A stretch of 64,000 nt of DNA from Desulfovibrio sp. GTDB taxonomy: Bacteria > Desulfobacterota > Desulfovibrionia > Desulfovibrionales > Desulfovibrionaceae. The stretch is from NCBI RefSeq assembly GCF_019424165.1, contig NZ_JAHZAA010000002.1, forward strand, positions 50,041 to 114,040, written 5' to 3'. The position numbers and the translations under genes are program-made. Positions within the stretch are counted from its first letter, which is position 1. Every line of letters starts with the position of its first letter. This document shows, one piece after another, positions 42,447 to 51,136 of the stretch. The notes beneath the pieces were generated by a model. It searched no databases. It saw nothing but the letters and a program-made list of their open reading frames with translations, and was not told the DNA's origin.

Positions 42447-45400
42447 ATGTTTCTGAATGCCCGTCGCCTACGCCTTTTCGCGCGCATATTTCTGGCGCTT
42501 TTCCTCCTGCTGTCGGCGTTGACGGCGGGGGCCTTTTACCTGTTGCAGCGCAACCCCCAGGCCCTTGCCGGGCATTTTATCAAGGAACTGAGCGACCGCA
42601 CCGGCCTGCACATCACCGTGGATGCCGTCAATGTGGCTCTTTTGCCCGTTCCCGCGCTGGCCGTAAGTACGCTGACCGTCACGGGTGCAAACTGGCAGTT
42701 TACCACCGCCTACGCCACCCTCAGACCCGATTTCGCCGCTCTTGTGCAGGGCCGTCTGGAACCCCGCAACATATCCTTGCTGCGTCCCCGCGTCAGCGGC
42801 ACTGTTGCTGTTCCTCTCAGCCCGGATATGGACATCAAGGCCCTGCTGGGCAGCGGCGGCCCGCAGGGCGACCTTTTGTCCGGCCGCTGCCGCCTGTCTG
42901 TACAGCAAGGGGACGTACGCATTCAGGGCGCGGAAAACTCCAGCCTTGCCATTGAGGGCATGCAGTGCGATCTGGAGGCAAAACCCGGCGACAGCATAAG
43001 CGGCAACATCGGCTGGGCATCAGCCGCCCTTGTGCCGCCCGACGGCCAGCCGATACTTCTGGACAGCCTGTATCTTGACGGCAAAGGCAGCCTTGAAAAT
43101 CTGCTCGCGCAGCCGCGCCTTACCGCCAGCGGGGTGCTGCGCGCGCCCCAGTGGCTGCCCGAGATGAAATTTTCCCTCAAGCTTTCTCCAGCCAGCGTTC
43201 TTCCCGGCAAGCAGGGGCTTGACCTTACTGCCGACCTTGAAGGCAGCGTCAGCAAGGACGACACCGCCCTGCCCTTCCGCTTTATGGGCGGCGCGAGTTG
43301 GCGGCAGGCCGATCCGCACAGGGTGGGCCTGGAAAAGCTGCGCCTGACGTTCGGCCCTGATGATGCCAGCTTTAACGGCGCGCTGACCATAAACGAAAAC
43401 AGCGCGCCGTCCCTGGCGGGGCGCCTGCAACTGCACCGCGCAAGCCTCACCCGCTGGCTGGGTTTTGCCCGCAATCTGGCCCCCGGGCTGCAAATTGCCC
43501 TGGACGAACTCAGCGATGGGCTGCTGGTTTTTGACCTGGACGCAGCGGGCCTGCGTGTGCCGCATATTGAAGTGACGGCGGCGGGCAGCCGCTTTACGGG
43601 CAGCGGCGGCGTGGCGGACTGGAGCAAGCCCGAAGTGGCGCTGGACCTCGTCTCTGACAACGTGAATCTTGGCCGCGCAATCCCCGAAGCCGTGGGCGAC
43701 CTGCCCGCGGAGCCGCAGTTCGGCCACGGACCGTTTACGCCCATACCCGGCGCCCCCCTCATGCCCGGCGAAATCGGCGTGGACTACAACATACGGCTGG
43801 CCGCCAAAAAGGTGGCGTACGGCAGCATTGTCATTGATGATGCGCTGGTGGTCATCCGCCAGGGCCTGCTGGATGCCAAAACCCGCCTTGAAGACACCCT
43901 GCTGCTGGTGGAAGGCAAGCTGTACGGGGGCAGCGTCAAAGGCGAGACCATCCTTGGCGGCGACAAAAGCACCCCCTATTCCATACGCCTGCGCGCCCGC
44001 GATGTGAACGGCGCGGCCCTGGCCAATGACCTCAAGGTCATGCCTGTGGGCAGCGGTCGCTTGCGGGCGGATGTGGACGTCATGAGCCAGGGCCGTGAAC
44101 TGGATGTTTTTCTGGGCAAGCTGCGCGGCAGCGTGACCGCCCGCGCTGAAAACGGTTTTTTACGACCGCCGCCGCGCATCAGCGGAGGCAAAAAATCCTC
44201 TTTGGCTTTCTCGCTTCTGGATGTCGGGCTCAAGGTGCGCACCGCGGCCTGGGACGGCGAACGCCTCGGCCTTGAAGGCCAATGGACAGCCGCGCTGGCC
44301 GCGCAGGGGCTGGACGCCTCCACCGACATCAACGGCAGGTTGTGGTTCAGCGGTGATGGAGCGGATGGCGGGCAGATGGACTTTACCAGCCTGCCCGGTT
44401 CCTTTTCCCTGCGCATGGATGCGGAACGCTCCCTCAAGCCGGACGGCCTGCACGTGCAGGCTTCGGGCCGCTTCAGCGGCCAATCCAGCCGTAATGAACT
44501 TTCCGTATCCGAAGCCCACATCAATGTTCTCGGTGTGGAGGCGCACGGGCAGGCCAGCCTTGCTTCCGGCAAGGACGGCCCCTTCTGGCAGGGCAAACTT
44601 TCTGCCTACAGCCCGGATATTGCCCGTACCCTGCGCATGGCTGGCATGGGCAGAATAAGCATGCCCCCGTCGTTGAACCGTATAGAGATGGAAGCCCGCT
44701 TCAGAGGAACCCCCGATACCCTCGCCCTGCGCGAAATCCGCGCCAAGGCCGACCAGAGCGTCATCACCGGAACCCTGAATGTCGACTGGCGCGAGCAGCC
44801 CGCCCTGAACTTCAAGCTCAACGCCGACCAGATCAACCTTGACCGCTACATGAGCACTGCTCCCGCCAGCAAAGGCAAGGCAGGCAGCAAGGAATGGGAT
44901 TTCCGCTTCATGCGGGCCTTTCGCGCACAAGGCGAAATGAGCATAACCAGGTTAACGGCCATGCGCTTTACGGTGCAGAACCTGCGCACCCGCTACAAGC
45001 TGGAAAATGGACGGCTCACGTCCGACTCCATAACCGGCCAGTTTTACGGCGCGCCCATCATAAGCAAGGGAACCATTACCTTCAACAAGGGCCTCAGTTT
45101 CAGCAACACCCTGACGATCAACAACTTTGACCTTACCGAAGCCAGCAACGCCCGGGGCGGCAGCGCAGCACTCAGGGGCAAAGGCTCTGTCCACTCTGAA
45201 ATCCACGCCAGCCTCACCGGTCCCGACCAGCTCCCCGCCCTGCTCAACGGCAAATGGCGGGTCGAGGTGCTCAACGGCTCGTTCCAGCACAGAACCCCGG
45301 AAGGCAAGCTCAAGGGCAAACCCACCCCCATTACCGCATCCGGCGCGTCAGGCAGCATCACCAACGGCGTAGCGCGAAGTAGTGATTTTTATCTCAAAGG

Positions 45401-45644
45401 GACTGGCCTTCAGGTTAATGGCGGCGGCTGGATAGACTTTAACAGCGAAACACTGGACTGCAACTTTAACGTCAGCATGAAGAACGTGCCGGACTTTCCC
45501 CTGCGCCTTTACGGCAGCCTGGACAACACCAAAACATCCATCGGCGCGGGTACGCTTATCCTGAACACGCTTGGCGATATTACCAAGGGTTTTGTGGACG
45601 TGCTCGGCGGCATCGTTGAAGGAACCTGGAAACTTTTTCGCTGA
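42447..45644 (+). CDS. AsmA-family protein
   Basis: This is a large envelope protein of the AsmA/YhdP-like superfamily, proposed to transfer phospholipids between membranes or affect outer-membrane assembly. The protein has 1065 residues: an N-terminal membrane anchor (residues 1-33), the AsmA N-terminal domain with DRTGLHITVDAVNV, then long beta-rich repeats to a C-terminal domain with FTVQNLRTRYKLENGRLT and ALRGKGSVHSEIHAS. AsmA-type C-terminal residues end in DITKGFVDVLGGIVEG. The ATG 42447 lies just after a palindrome; the ribosome site is weak. Confidence 0.88.
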   Translation: MFLNARRLRLFARIFLALFLLLSALTAGAFYLLQRNPQALAGHFIKELSDRTGLHITVDAVNVALLPVPALAVSTLTVTGANWQFTTAYATLRPDFAALVQGRLEPRNISLLRPRVSGTVAVPLSPDMDIKALLGSGGPQGDLLSGRCRLSVQQGDVRIQGAENSSLAIEGMQCDLEAKPGDSISGNIGWASAALVPPDGQPILLDSLYLDGKGSLENLLAQPRLTASGVLRAPQWLPEMKFSLKLSPASVLPGKQGLDLTADLEGSVSKDDTALPFRFMGGASWRQADPHRVGLEKLRLTFGPDDASFNGALTINENSAPSLAGRLQLHRASLTRWLGFARNLAPGLQIALDELSDGLLVFDLDAAGLRVPHIEVTAAGSRFTGSGGVADWSKPEVALDLVSDNVNLGRAIPEAVGDLPAEPQFGHGPFTPIPGAPLMPGEIGVDYNIRLAAKKVAYGSIVIDDALVVIRQGLLDAKTRLEDTLLLVEGKLYGGSVKGETILGGDKSTPYSIRLRARDVNGAALANDLKVMPVGSGRLRADVDVMSQGRELDVFLGKLRGSVTARAENGFLRPPPRISGGKKSSLAFSLLDVGLKVRTAAWDGERLGLEGQWTAALAAQGLDASTDINGRLWFSGDGADGGQMDFTSLPGSFSLRMDAERSLKPDGLHVQASGRFSGQSSRNELSVSEAHINVLGVEAHGQASLASGKDGPFWQGKLSAYSPDIARTLRMAGMGRISMPPSLNRIEMEARFRGTPDTLALREIRAKADQSVITGTLNVDWREQPALNFKLNADQINLDRYMSTAPASKGKAGSKEWDFRFMRAFRAQGEMSITRLTAMRFTVQNLRTRYKLENGRLTSDSITGQFYGAPIISKGTITFNKGLSFSNTLTINNFDLTEASNARGGSAALRGKGSVHSEIHASLTGPDQLPALLNGKWRVEVLNGSFQHRTPEGKLKGKPTPITASGASGSITNGVARSSDFYLKGTGLQVNGGGWIDFNSETLDCNFNVSMKNVPDFPLRLYGSLDNTKTSIGAGTLILNTLGDITKGFVDVLGGIVEGTWKLFR

Positions 45645-45707
45645 TAGATTACAAGATTTCACAACGCAAAACACAGGCATTTTGTCGACCATTCTTCCTG
45701 CCTCCCG

Positions 45708-45736
45708 TTGACAGGAGCGGCTTTAGAGTCTAGATT
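45708..45736 (+). promoter_or_regulatory. Promoter of adk
   Basis: TTGACA at 45708-45713, 17-base spacer, TAGATT at 45731-45736. Start near 45743 gives a leader of about 50 bases. Confidence 0.75.
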
Positions 45737-45792
45737 GGCGATGTGTTCTTTTTTGCACAATCAAAATTGCGGTTCCGCCAAGGAGAGTGACG

Positions 45793-46464
45793 GTGAATAT
45801 TCTGATTTTCGGCCCCAACGGCAGCGGCAAAGGCACTCAAGGCGATCTTATCAAGCAGAAGTACAATCTCGCCCACATCGAATCCGGCGCCATCTTCCGT
45901 GAACACATCGGCGGCGGCACAGAACTGGGCAAGAAAGCCAAGGCCTATATTGACCGCGGCGACCTTGTGCCCGACGAAATCACCATTCCTATGGTTCTTG
46001 AAACCCTGAAAACCAAAGGCCAGCACGGCTGGCTGCTTGATGGTTTTCCCCGCAATATGGTGCAGGCCGAAAAACTGTGGGAAGCCCTGCAGAAAGAAGG
46101 CATGCGCCTTGACTATGTGGTAGAAATCCTGCTGCCCCGCGAAACGGCCAAAAACCGCATCATGGGCCGCCGCCTGTGCAAAAACAACAATAACCACCCC
46201 AACAATATTTTCATTGAGGCCATCAAGCCCGATGGCGATGTCTGTCGCGTCTGTGGCGGCGCCCTTTCCAGCCGGTCCGATGACCAGGACGAAACCGCCA
46301 TCAACAAGCGCCACGATATTTACTACAGCACCACCGATGGAACCCTGGCCGCCGCCTATTTCTTCAAAAAGCTGGCTGATCAGGGCAAGACAAAATACAT
46401 TGAGCTTAACGGCGAAGGCAGCATCGAATCCATCAAGGAAACCCTGCTGTCCAGGCTGGCCTAA
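45793..46464 (+). CDS. adk: Metal-binding adenylate kinase
   Basis: Adk equilibrates ATP, ADP and AMP. The 223-residue protein begins MNILIFGPNGSGKGTQ with the P-loop at 7-15, has DGFPRN, and a lid with Cys129, His135, Cys151 and Cys154, the same residue numbers and spacing as the zinc/cobalt/iron site described in Desulfovibrio gigas Adk. That numbering supports GTG 45793, which has AGGAG seven bases upstream, over GTG 45787. A sigma-70-type promoter precedes it and a strong terminator follows. Confidence 0.97.
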   Translation: MNILIFGPNGSGKGTQGDLIKQKYNLAHIESGAIFREHIGGGTELGKKAKAYIDRGDLVPDEITIPMVLETLKTKGQHGWLLDGFPRNMVQAEKLWEALQKEGMRLDYVVEILLPRETAKNRIMGRRLCKNNNNHPNNIFIEAIKPDGDVCRVCGGALSSRSDDQDETAINKRHDIYYSTTDGTLAAAYFFKKLADQGKTKYIELNGEGSIESIKETLLSRLA

Positions 46465-46541
46465 CGTCTTTGCCGGCACGGGCTGCAAACTGCTTTCACT
46501 GAAACGCAGCCTGAGCAGAACCCGCCCCAATGACCGCAGAA

Positions 46542-46576
46542 AAAAAGATTCCCGCATGTTTGCGGGAATCTTTTTT
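46542..46576 (+). terminator. Intrinsic terminator of adk
   Basis: AAAAAGATTCCCGCA pairs with TGCGGGAATCTTTTT around TGTT, ending in a T run. Confidence 0.9.
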
Positions 46577-46737
46577 CCACAACGTAAATCCGGCATGAAG
46601 AGGCCGTTGCGCGGCGCGGCACAACGCTGCTGCCGCGCCAACAGTTTTTACCACAGCCTGCCCGCCACGCGGCTTCCAGCAGGACCGGCCGGACCGCTAC
46701 TCTTGCCCCCGGCGGCAAGCTGCGCTACTACTCGCCA

Positions 46738-47289
46738 ATGAACAATACACACGACAATACATTTGCCCAAAGCGCTTCCGGCCTGCTGGATGAAGTGATG
46801 GGCATGCCGAACGCGCGCGCCGCCGCCGTGGCCCTGGCCTTTGTGCGCCCCGGCGCACGGGAACTTTACGCCCGTGACAGCGAAGATTTTCTTGCTCCGG
46901 CCACCAGCCGGTCTGCCGGTTTCGACCTGCGCGCCTGCCTGGACACGGCCGAGGCGGTCATTGCCCCGGGGCAGCGCCTCAAGGTCGGCACAGGCATTGC
47001 CGTGCAGCCGCAAGCGGCAGACGTGGCGGGTTTTGTTTATTCCCGCAGCGGTCTTGGAGCGCGCGACGGCCTGACCGTGGCCCAGGGCGTAGGGGTCATT
47101 GACCCCGACTATACCGGAGAAATACTGGTGGTTCTTCTGAACACCTCCGGGCAGGAACGCCGCATCGCCAATGGCGAGCGCGTGGCCCAGCTCATCTTTC
47201 AGCCCTTTGTACGCCCCCGCTGGCGTGAGGTGGCGGAACTGACCCCCACCGGGCGAGGTTCCGGCGGCTTCGGGCACACAGGGCGCTAA
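46738..47289 (+). CDS. dut: dUTP diphosphatase
   Basis: This trimeric dUTPase keeps uracil out of DNA and supplies dUMP. All five motifs are visible: SAGFDLRA, YSRSGLGARDGL, GVIDPDYTGEILVV, NGERVAQLIF and GRGSGGFGHTG. At 183 residues it is longer than the usual 150 because of an N-terminal extension of about 30 residues before AVALAFVRPGA. No good ribosome site is seen at ATG 46738; an in-frame ATG at 46798 could be the real start, which would remove most of the extension. Confidence 0.93.
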   Translation: MNNTHDNTFAQSASGLLDEVMGMPNARAAAVALAFVRPGARELYARDSEDFLAPATSRSAGFDLRACLDTAEAVIAPGQRLKVGTGIAVQPQAADVAGFVYSRSGLGARDGLTVAQGVGVIDPDYTGEILVVLLNTSGQERRIANGERVAQLIFQPFVRPRWREVAELTPTGRGSGGFGHTGR

Positions 47290-47353
47290 CAGCGCCGCGC
47301 CCCTGCGGCGCGTCCAAAACAACCATCTGTTTATCGAGAAAAGGAGTCCGTCC

Positions 47354-48559
47354 ATGTCACAAGCCTTTGCTGCCGTCAAAGCCGGGGAAGAAAGCCTGCT
47401 CTGCCGTTCTTACAGCCGCTATCCTGTGGCCGTGGTCCGAGGCAAGGGCGCGCGATTGTGGGATGTGGACGGCAAGGAATATGTCGACCTGTTGGCGGGC
47501 ATTGCTGTTACGACCCTCGGCCACTGCAACGATGAAGTAAACGCCGCTCTGGCCGCACAGGCGGAAAAGCTCTGGCATGTGAGCAATCTCTTCTATCAGG
47601 AAGAACAGCTTGAGCTGGCGCGCCTGCTTTTATCCACCAGCCATCACAACAAGGCTTTTTTCTGTAACTCCGGGGCCGAGGCCAACGAGGCATGCATCAA
47701 GCTGGCCCGCCGCTATATGCGCAAGGTCAGGCAGCGCGATGCCTATGAAATCATCACCCTGCACGGCTGCTTCCACGGGCGCACACTGGGCGCACTTGCC
47801 GCCACAGGACGCGAAAACCTCAGCGACGGCTTCACTCCCCTGCCCGAAGGGTTCAGGCAGGTTCCGGCCAACGACATGGACGCCATGAGCGCGGCCATCA
47901 CCCCGGCCACTGCCGCGGTTCTGGTGGAAGTGGTGCAGGGCGAAGGCGGCATTGTGCCGTTGCCCGGTGACTATCTGCGGCAGCTTGAGGCCCTGTGCCG
48001 CCAACGCGACGTGCTCTTCATGTGCGATGAGGTCCAGGCAGGACTTGGCCGCACCGGCACTTTCTGGGCCTTCCAGAACCACGGCCTGACGCCTGACGCC
48101 ATCAGCGTTGCCAAGGCTCTGGCCAACGGCCTGCCCATGGGGGCCATGCTGGCTACAGACGAGGTTGCCGCAGGTTTTGAGGCGGGCAGCCATGCCACCA
48201 CATTCGGCGGTGGCGCTCTGACCTCCGGCGTGGCCACCAAGGTGATTGAAATTCTGCTGCGTGACAAGCTGACCGAACGCGCCGCCCAACTGGGTGAACA
48301 CATGAAGCGCGCCCTTGCGGCCATGCAGGAACGCCTGCCCGGCAAAATTGCCGAAGTGCGAGGCCTGGGCCTTATGCTGGGCATTGAGCTTGCCGTGGAC
48401 GGCAAGGCCGTGTGGGACGAACTGCTGCGCCGGGGCTATATCTGCAACCTGAGCCACGGCACGACCCTGCGCCTTCTGCCGCCCCTGAACATCGACCAGG
48501 CAGACCTGGATGGCTTTCTGGATACGCTTGAAGACATCCTGCGGAATTTTACCGCCTGA
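47354..48559 (+). CDS. argD: Acetylornithine aminotransferase
   Basis: This PLP enzyme transaminates N-acetylglutamate semialdehyde in arginine synthesis and can serve in diaminopimelate formation. The 401-residue protein has NSGAEANEACIKLARRY, HGCFHGRTLGALAATG, the PLP-contacting CDEVQAGLGRTG and the Schiff-base lysine in SVAKALANGLPMG. AAAGGAG lies before the ATG. Ornithine-type specificity is inferred from family; 4-aminobutyrate transaminase is less likely because of the overall match to ArgD. Confidence 0.94.
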   Translation: MSQAFAAVKAGEESLLCRSYSRYPVAVVRGKGARLWDVDGKEYVDLLAGIAVTTLGHCNDEVNAALAAQAEKLWHVSNLFYQEEQLELARLLLSTSHHNKAFFCNSGAEANEACIKLARRYMRKVRQRDAYEIITLHGCFHGRTLGALAATGRENLSDGFTPLPEGFRQVPANDMDAMSAAITPATAAVLVEVVQGEGGIVPLPGDYLRQLEALCRQRDVLFMCDEVQAGLGRTGTFWAFQNHGLTPDAISVAKALANGLPMGAMLATDEVAAGFEAGSHATTFGGGALTSGVATKVIEILLRDKLTERAAQLGEHMKRALAAMQERLPGKIAEVRGLGLMLGIELAVDGKAVWDELLRRGYICNLSHGTTLRLLPPLNIDQADLDGFLDTLEDILRNFTA

Positions 48560-48635
48560 AAAGCGCCACAGGGGCTTTACAGACAGGTCATTGTAGACTA
48601 AATAAGCTGCGTTGAATTTCAGGTACGACTATTAC

Positions 48636-48663
48636 GGCAACCCCGCTTCGGCGGGGTTGCCGC
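48636..48663 (+). repeat. GC-rich hairpin in the DksA/TraR gene leader
   Basis: A 12-base stem CGGCAACCCCGC/GCGGGGTTGCCG closes on TTCG, a stable tetraloop, 24 bases before the DksA/TraR start. No T run follows at once, so it may be a leader or mRNA-stabilising structure rather than the argD terminator. Confidence 0.55.
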
Positions 48664-48686
48664 TTACTTTGCCAAGGAGAAAGCAT

Positions 48687-48905
48687 ATGGACGTTTTTGA
48701 CCAAGCTACGGAACTGGAGCGTCTGGACCGTGAGTCGGCCCTTATGCGGGCCCGCGCCGCCATTGACCGGGGAGGACCGGAAATCATCGACGGTGTGGCC
48801 TGCTGCCGCGACTGCGGCGACCCCATCCCCCAGAAACGCCTCGAAGCCCTGCCGGGCGTTGGCTTGTGCCGCGCCTGCCAGGAAGAACGCGAAAGCGGCA
48901 ACTAG
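48687..48905 (+). CDS. DksA/TraR-family zinc-finger protein
   Basis: This is a 72-residue protein of the short TraR/YbiI type. The C4 zinc finger is ACCRDCGDPIP ... GVGLCRACQ, preceded by a helix (ATELERLDRESALMRARAAI). Long DksA binds RNA polymerase through a coiled coil; this short version keeps only the tip helix and finger. AAGGAGA lies seven bases before the ATG. It may modulate transcription, as TraR does, but there is no plasmid or phage context here. Confidence 0.9.
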   Translation: MDVFDQATELERLDRESALMRARAAIDRGGPEIIDGVACCRDCGDPIPQKRLEALPGVGLCRACQEERESGN

Positions 48906-49261
48906 GCCGCTCCCTCCCCTACATACAGGCGGGGCGCAAGCCTGCGCCGCTGTATTTCCGGCTGCCACCGGGTCTTGACGCTTGTCCGCTGCTCCAAACA
49001 GCCACCAGCGGCACCGCGCATGAGGCTTCGTCGTTACGCGCGTGCGGCGTCATGATCGGCGTCATGCGGCGTTCGGTACGCGTTCACCAGCCAGCCAACG
49101 GCATGCCTGTCTACGGCGATTCCGCCATGCCTCTGTCTGCCCCCATGTGGGGGGCCATGCTCTGCCCGCGAAAAAACGTACTCTTGCAGCAAAAAAAGCG
49201 AGCGCGGCCCCCTAGGCAGGGCCGCGCTCGCAGCAGATTTTTTACCCGGCACTTGCCGGCG
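48906..49261. other. Intergenic region between convergent DksA/TraR and pit
   Basis: This region holds the pit terminator (49191-49231); the remaining 280 bases have no recognisable feature. Confidence 0.5.
49191..49231 (-). terminator. Intrinsic terminator of pit
   Basis: GCGAGCGCGGCCC (49198-49210) and its complement (49219-49231) form the stem; a run of A at 49191-49197 gives the T run on the minus strand. Confidence 0.9.
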
Positions 49262-50266
49262 CTAATTCCAGATAAAATGCAGCAGCCAGTAAGAGATAAA
49301 GCCGATGCTGCCAGCGGCGGGCAGAGTAAGCACCCAGGCAGTGACCAGGCTTCCGGCCACATTCCAGCGCACCGCCGAAAGACGCTTGGTGGAACCAACG
49401 CCAAAAATGCACGCGGAAATGGTATGGGTGGTACTCACGGGAGCGCCCAGCATGGAAGCCCCCGTAATGACCAGCGCCGCCGAAGTTTCAGCGGCAAAGC
49501 CGTGCACCGGCTCCAGCTTGAAAATACGGTGTCCCATCGTTTTCACGATCTTCCAGCCGCCCACGGCAGTTCCCAGGGCCATGGCCCCGGCGCAGGACAG
49601 CTTGACCCACAGCGGCACTTCCACGGCATCAATCTTGCCGAAAATAAGCAGGGCCAGGGTAATAATACCCATGGTTTTCTGGGCATCGTTGAGGCCGTGG
49701 CTGATGGCCATAAAGGCTGCGGACACAAGCTGCAACCGGCGGAAAAGCCCATTGACCTTACGCCGGTGCATGCGGGCGCAGGACCAGAAAATGATCCACA
49801 TAATCAGGTAGCCCACCAGAAAACCCGCCAGGGGCGAGGCTAGCAGCGGGACCAACACCTTGTCCACAATGCCCCCGCCGTTGAGCGCGCCAAAGCCGGC
49901 ATCGGCCACTGCCGCGCCGATCAGCCCGCCAATAAGGGCATGGGAAGAGGAAGAGGGTATGCCGAAATACCAGGTTATGCAGTTCCAGCTTATGGCCCCC
50001 ACAAGAGCGGCCAGTACAAGCACATGACTGCCCTCTACCACATGGGGCAACACAATGCCGCTGCCCAGCGTCTTGGCTACTTCCGTTCCAAGCAGGGCGC
50101 CGCCCAGATTCAGCAGGGCGGCGGCTCCCACGGCAAAACGAGGCGTGACCACTTTGGTGGATACCACTGTGGCGATGGCGTTGGCACAGTCGTGCGCGCC
50201 GTTGGTAAAGTCGAATATCAGGGCCACCAGCACGATGAGCGCCAGCAGCACAGGAATATCAAACAT
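49262..50266 (-). CDS. pit: Inorganic phosphate transporter, Pit family
   Basis: This is a low-affinity proton- or sodium-coupled phosphate carrier of the inner membrane. The protein has 334 residues and about ten helices. The paired signature motifs are FTNGAHDCANAIATVVSTK near the N-terminus and SHGLNDAQKTMGIITLAL in the second half, with GAPVSTTHTISACIFGVG close to the C-terminus. It overlaps the DUF47 gene by eight bases, a pairing usual for this family, with the partner thought to regulate uptake. Confidence 0.94.
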   Translation of the reverse strand: MFDIPVLLALIVLVALIFDFTNGAHDCANAIATVVSTKVVTPRFAVGAAALLNLGGALLGTEVAKTLGSGIVLPHVVEGSHVLVLAALVGAISWNCITWYFGIPSSSSHALIGGLIGAAVADAGFGALNGGGIVDKVLVPLLASPLAGFLVGYLIMWIIFWSCARMHRRKVNGLFRRLQLVSAAFMAISHGLNDAQKTMGIITLALLIFGKIDAVEVPLWVKLSCAGAMALGTAVGGWKIVKTMGHRIFKLEPVHGFAAETSAALVITGASMLGAPVSTTHTISACIFGVGSTKRLSAVRWNVAGSLVTAWVLTLPAAGSIGFISYWLLHFIWN

Positions 50267-50888
50267 TTTTCAGCACCGCTTCCTCGATGGTTTCCGCCAG
50301 CGCATTGACCTGTTCAAGCAGAATGCTCATGCGCTCATACGCCTGACTCCATTTGAGCGTCCGCATGATCTGCGGCACGGTGAGCTCCTGCTGTTCGTCA
50401 AACAGTTCCGCCAGTCCCACGGCCAGCAGCATGTCGCACTCGCCCCGCAAAATGCGGAAAGCGCGGGTTTTATGACAATCGCGGCGGTGTGCCAGCCCTT
50501 CAAGCATAAGACGGCTCAGGTCCAGCATGGCGCTGATGGTGCGGGCCATTTGCAAAGCGGGAAACCGTATGCCGGTGAATTCGAAAATATGCAGGCGGGT
50601 GCTGAGACTGTGCAGGCAGTCCATGCATTCTTCCTGCTCCTGATTGATGCGAAGGATATCTTCACGATCAATGGGGGTGATGAACGTTTGCGAAAGATCG
50701 CGGATTATCTGACTGTGCAGAACATCCGCCTCTTCTTCAAGAAAAGCGATTTCTTTATGCACGCGGTCCATATTGGCCACGTCTTCAAGCATTTCAACCA
50801 GCAGCCCCGACATGCGGCGCAGCAGTTCGTTCTGCTCCTCCAGCATGGCGAAAAACGGTGCGGATTTGGGCAACAACGCAGGGAACAT
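50259..50888 (-). CDS. DUF47/PhoU-like partner of Pit
   Basis: This is a 209-residue all-helical protein of the DUF47 (PhoU-like, TIGR00153) family, which accompanies Pit carriers and is thought to adjust phosphate uptake. ANMDRVHKEIAFLEEEAD and ITPIDREDILRINQEQEECMD carry the family's acidic metal-binding positions. AAGGAG is seven bases before the ATG. It is translationally coupled to pit through overlap. Confidence 0.92.
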   Translation of the reverse strand: MFPALLPKSAPFFAMLEEQNELLRRMSGLLVEMLEDVANMDRVHKEIAFLEEEADVLHSQIIRDLSQTFITPIDREDILRINQEQEECMDCLHSLSTRLHIFEFTGIRFPALQMARTISAMLDLSRLMLEGLAHRRDCHKTRAFRILRGECDMLLAVGLAELFDEQQELTVPQIMRTLKWSQAYERMSILLEQVNALAETIEEAVLKNV

Positions 50889-51136
50889 CCTCGCTCCTTG
50901 GGCGGTATCAGCTTACGTGGGTCCTTTCCACGCGCCATACCGGTTGACGTTCCGGCGGTCGCCCACCCATGTGGGCCGCCGTCTCTCTACCCGGCAAATG
51001 TATACTCACAGAGGGGATGTGCCAAGACTTCCTGGCCCGGACAAATAAAAGTTTTATTTTCTGTAAATATATCGTCTTTAATTTCAATATATTGGATGTG
51101 TTATTTTTGCAGAAAAAAAACTGTTTGAGCACTCAA

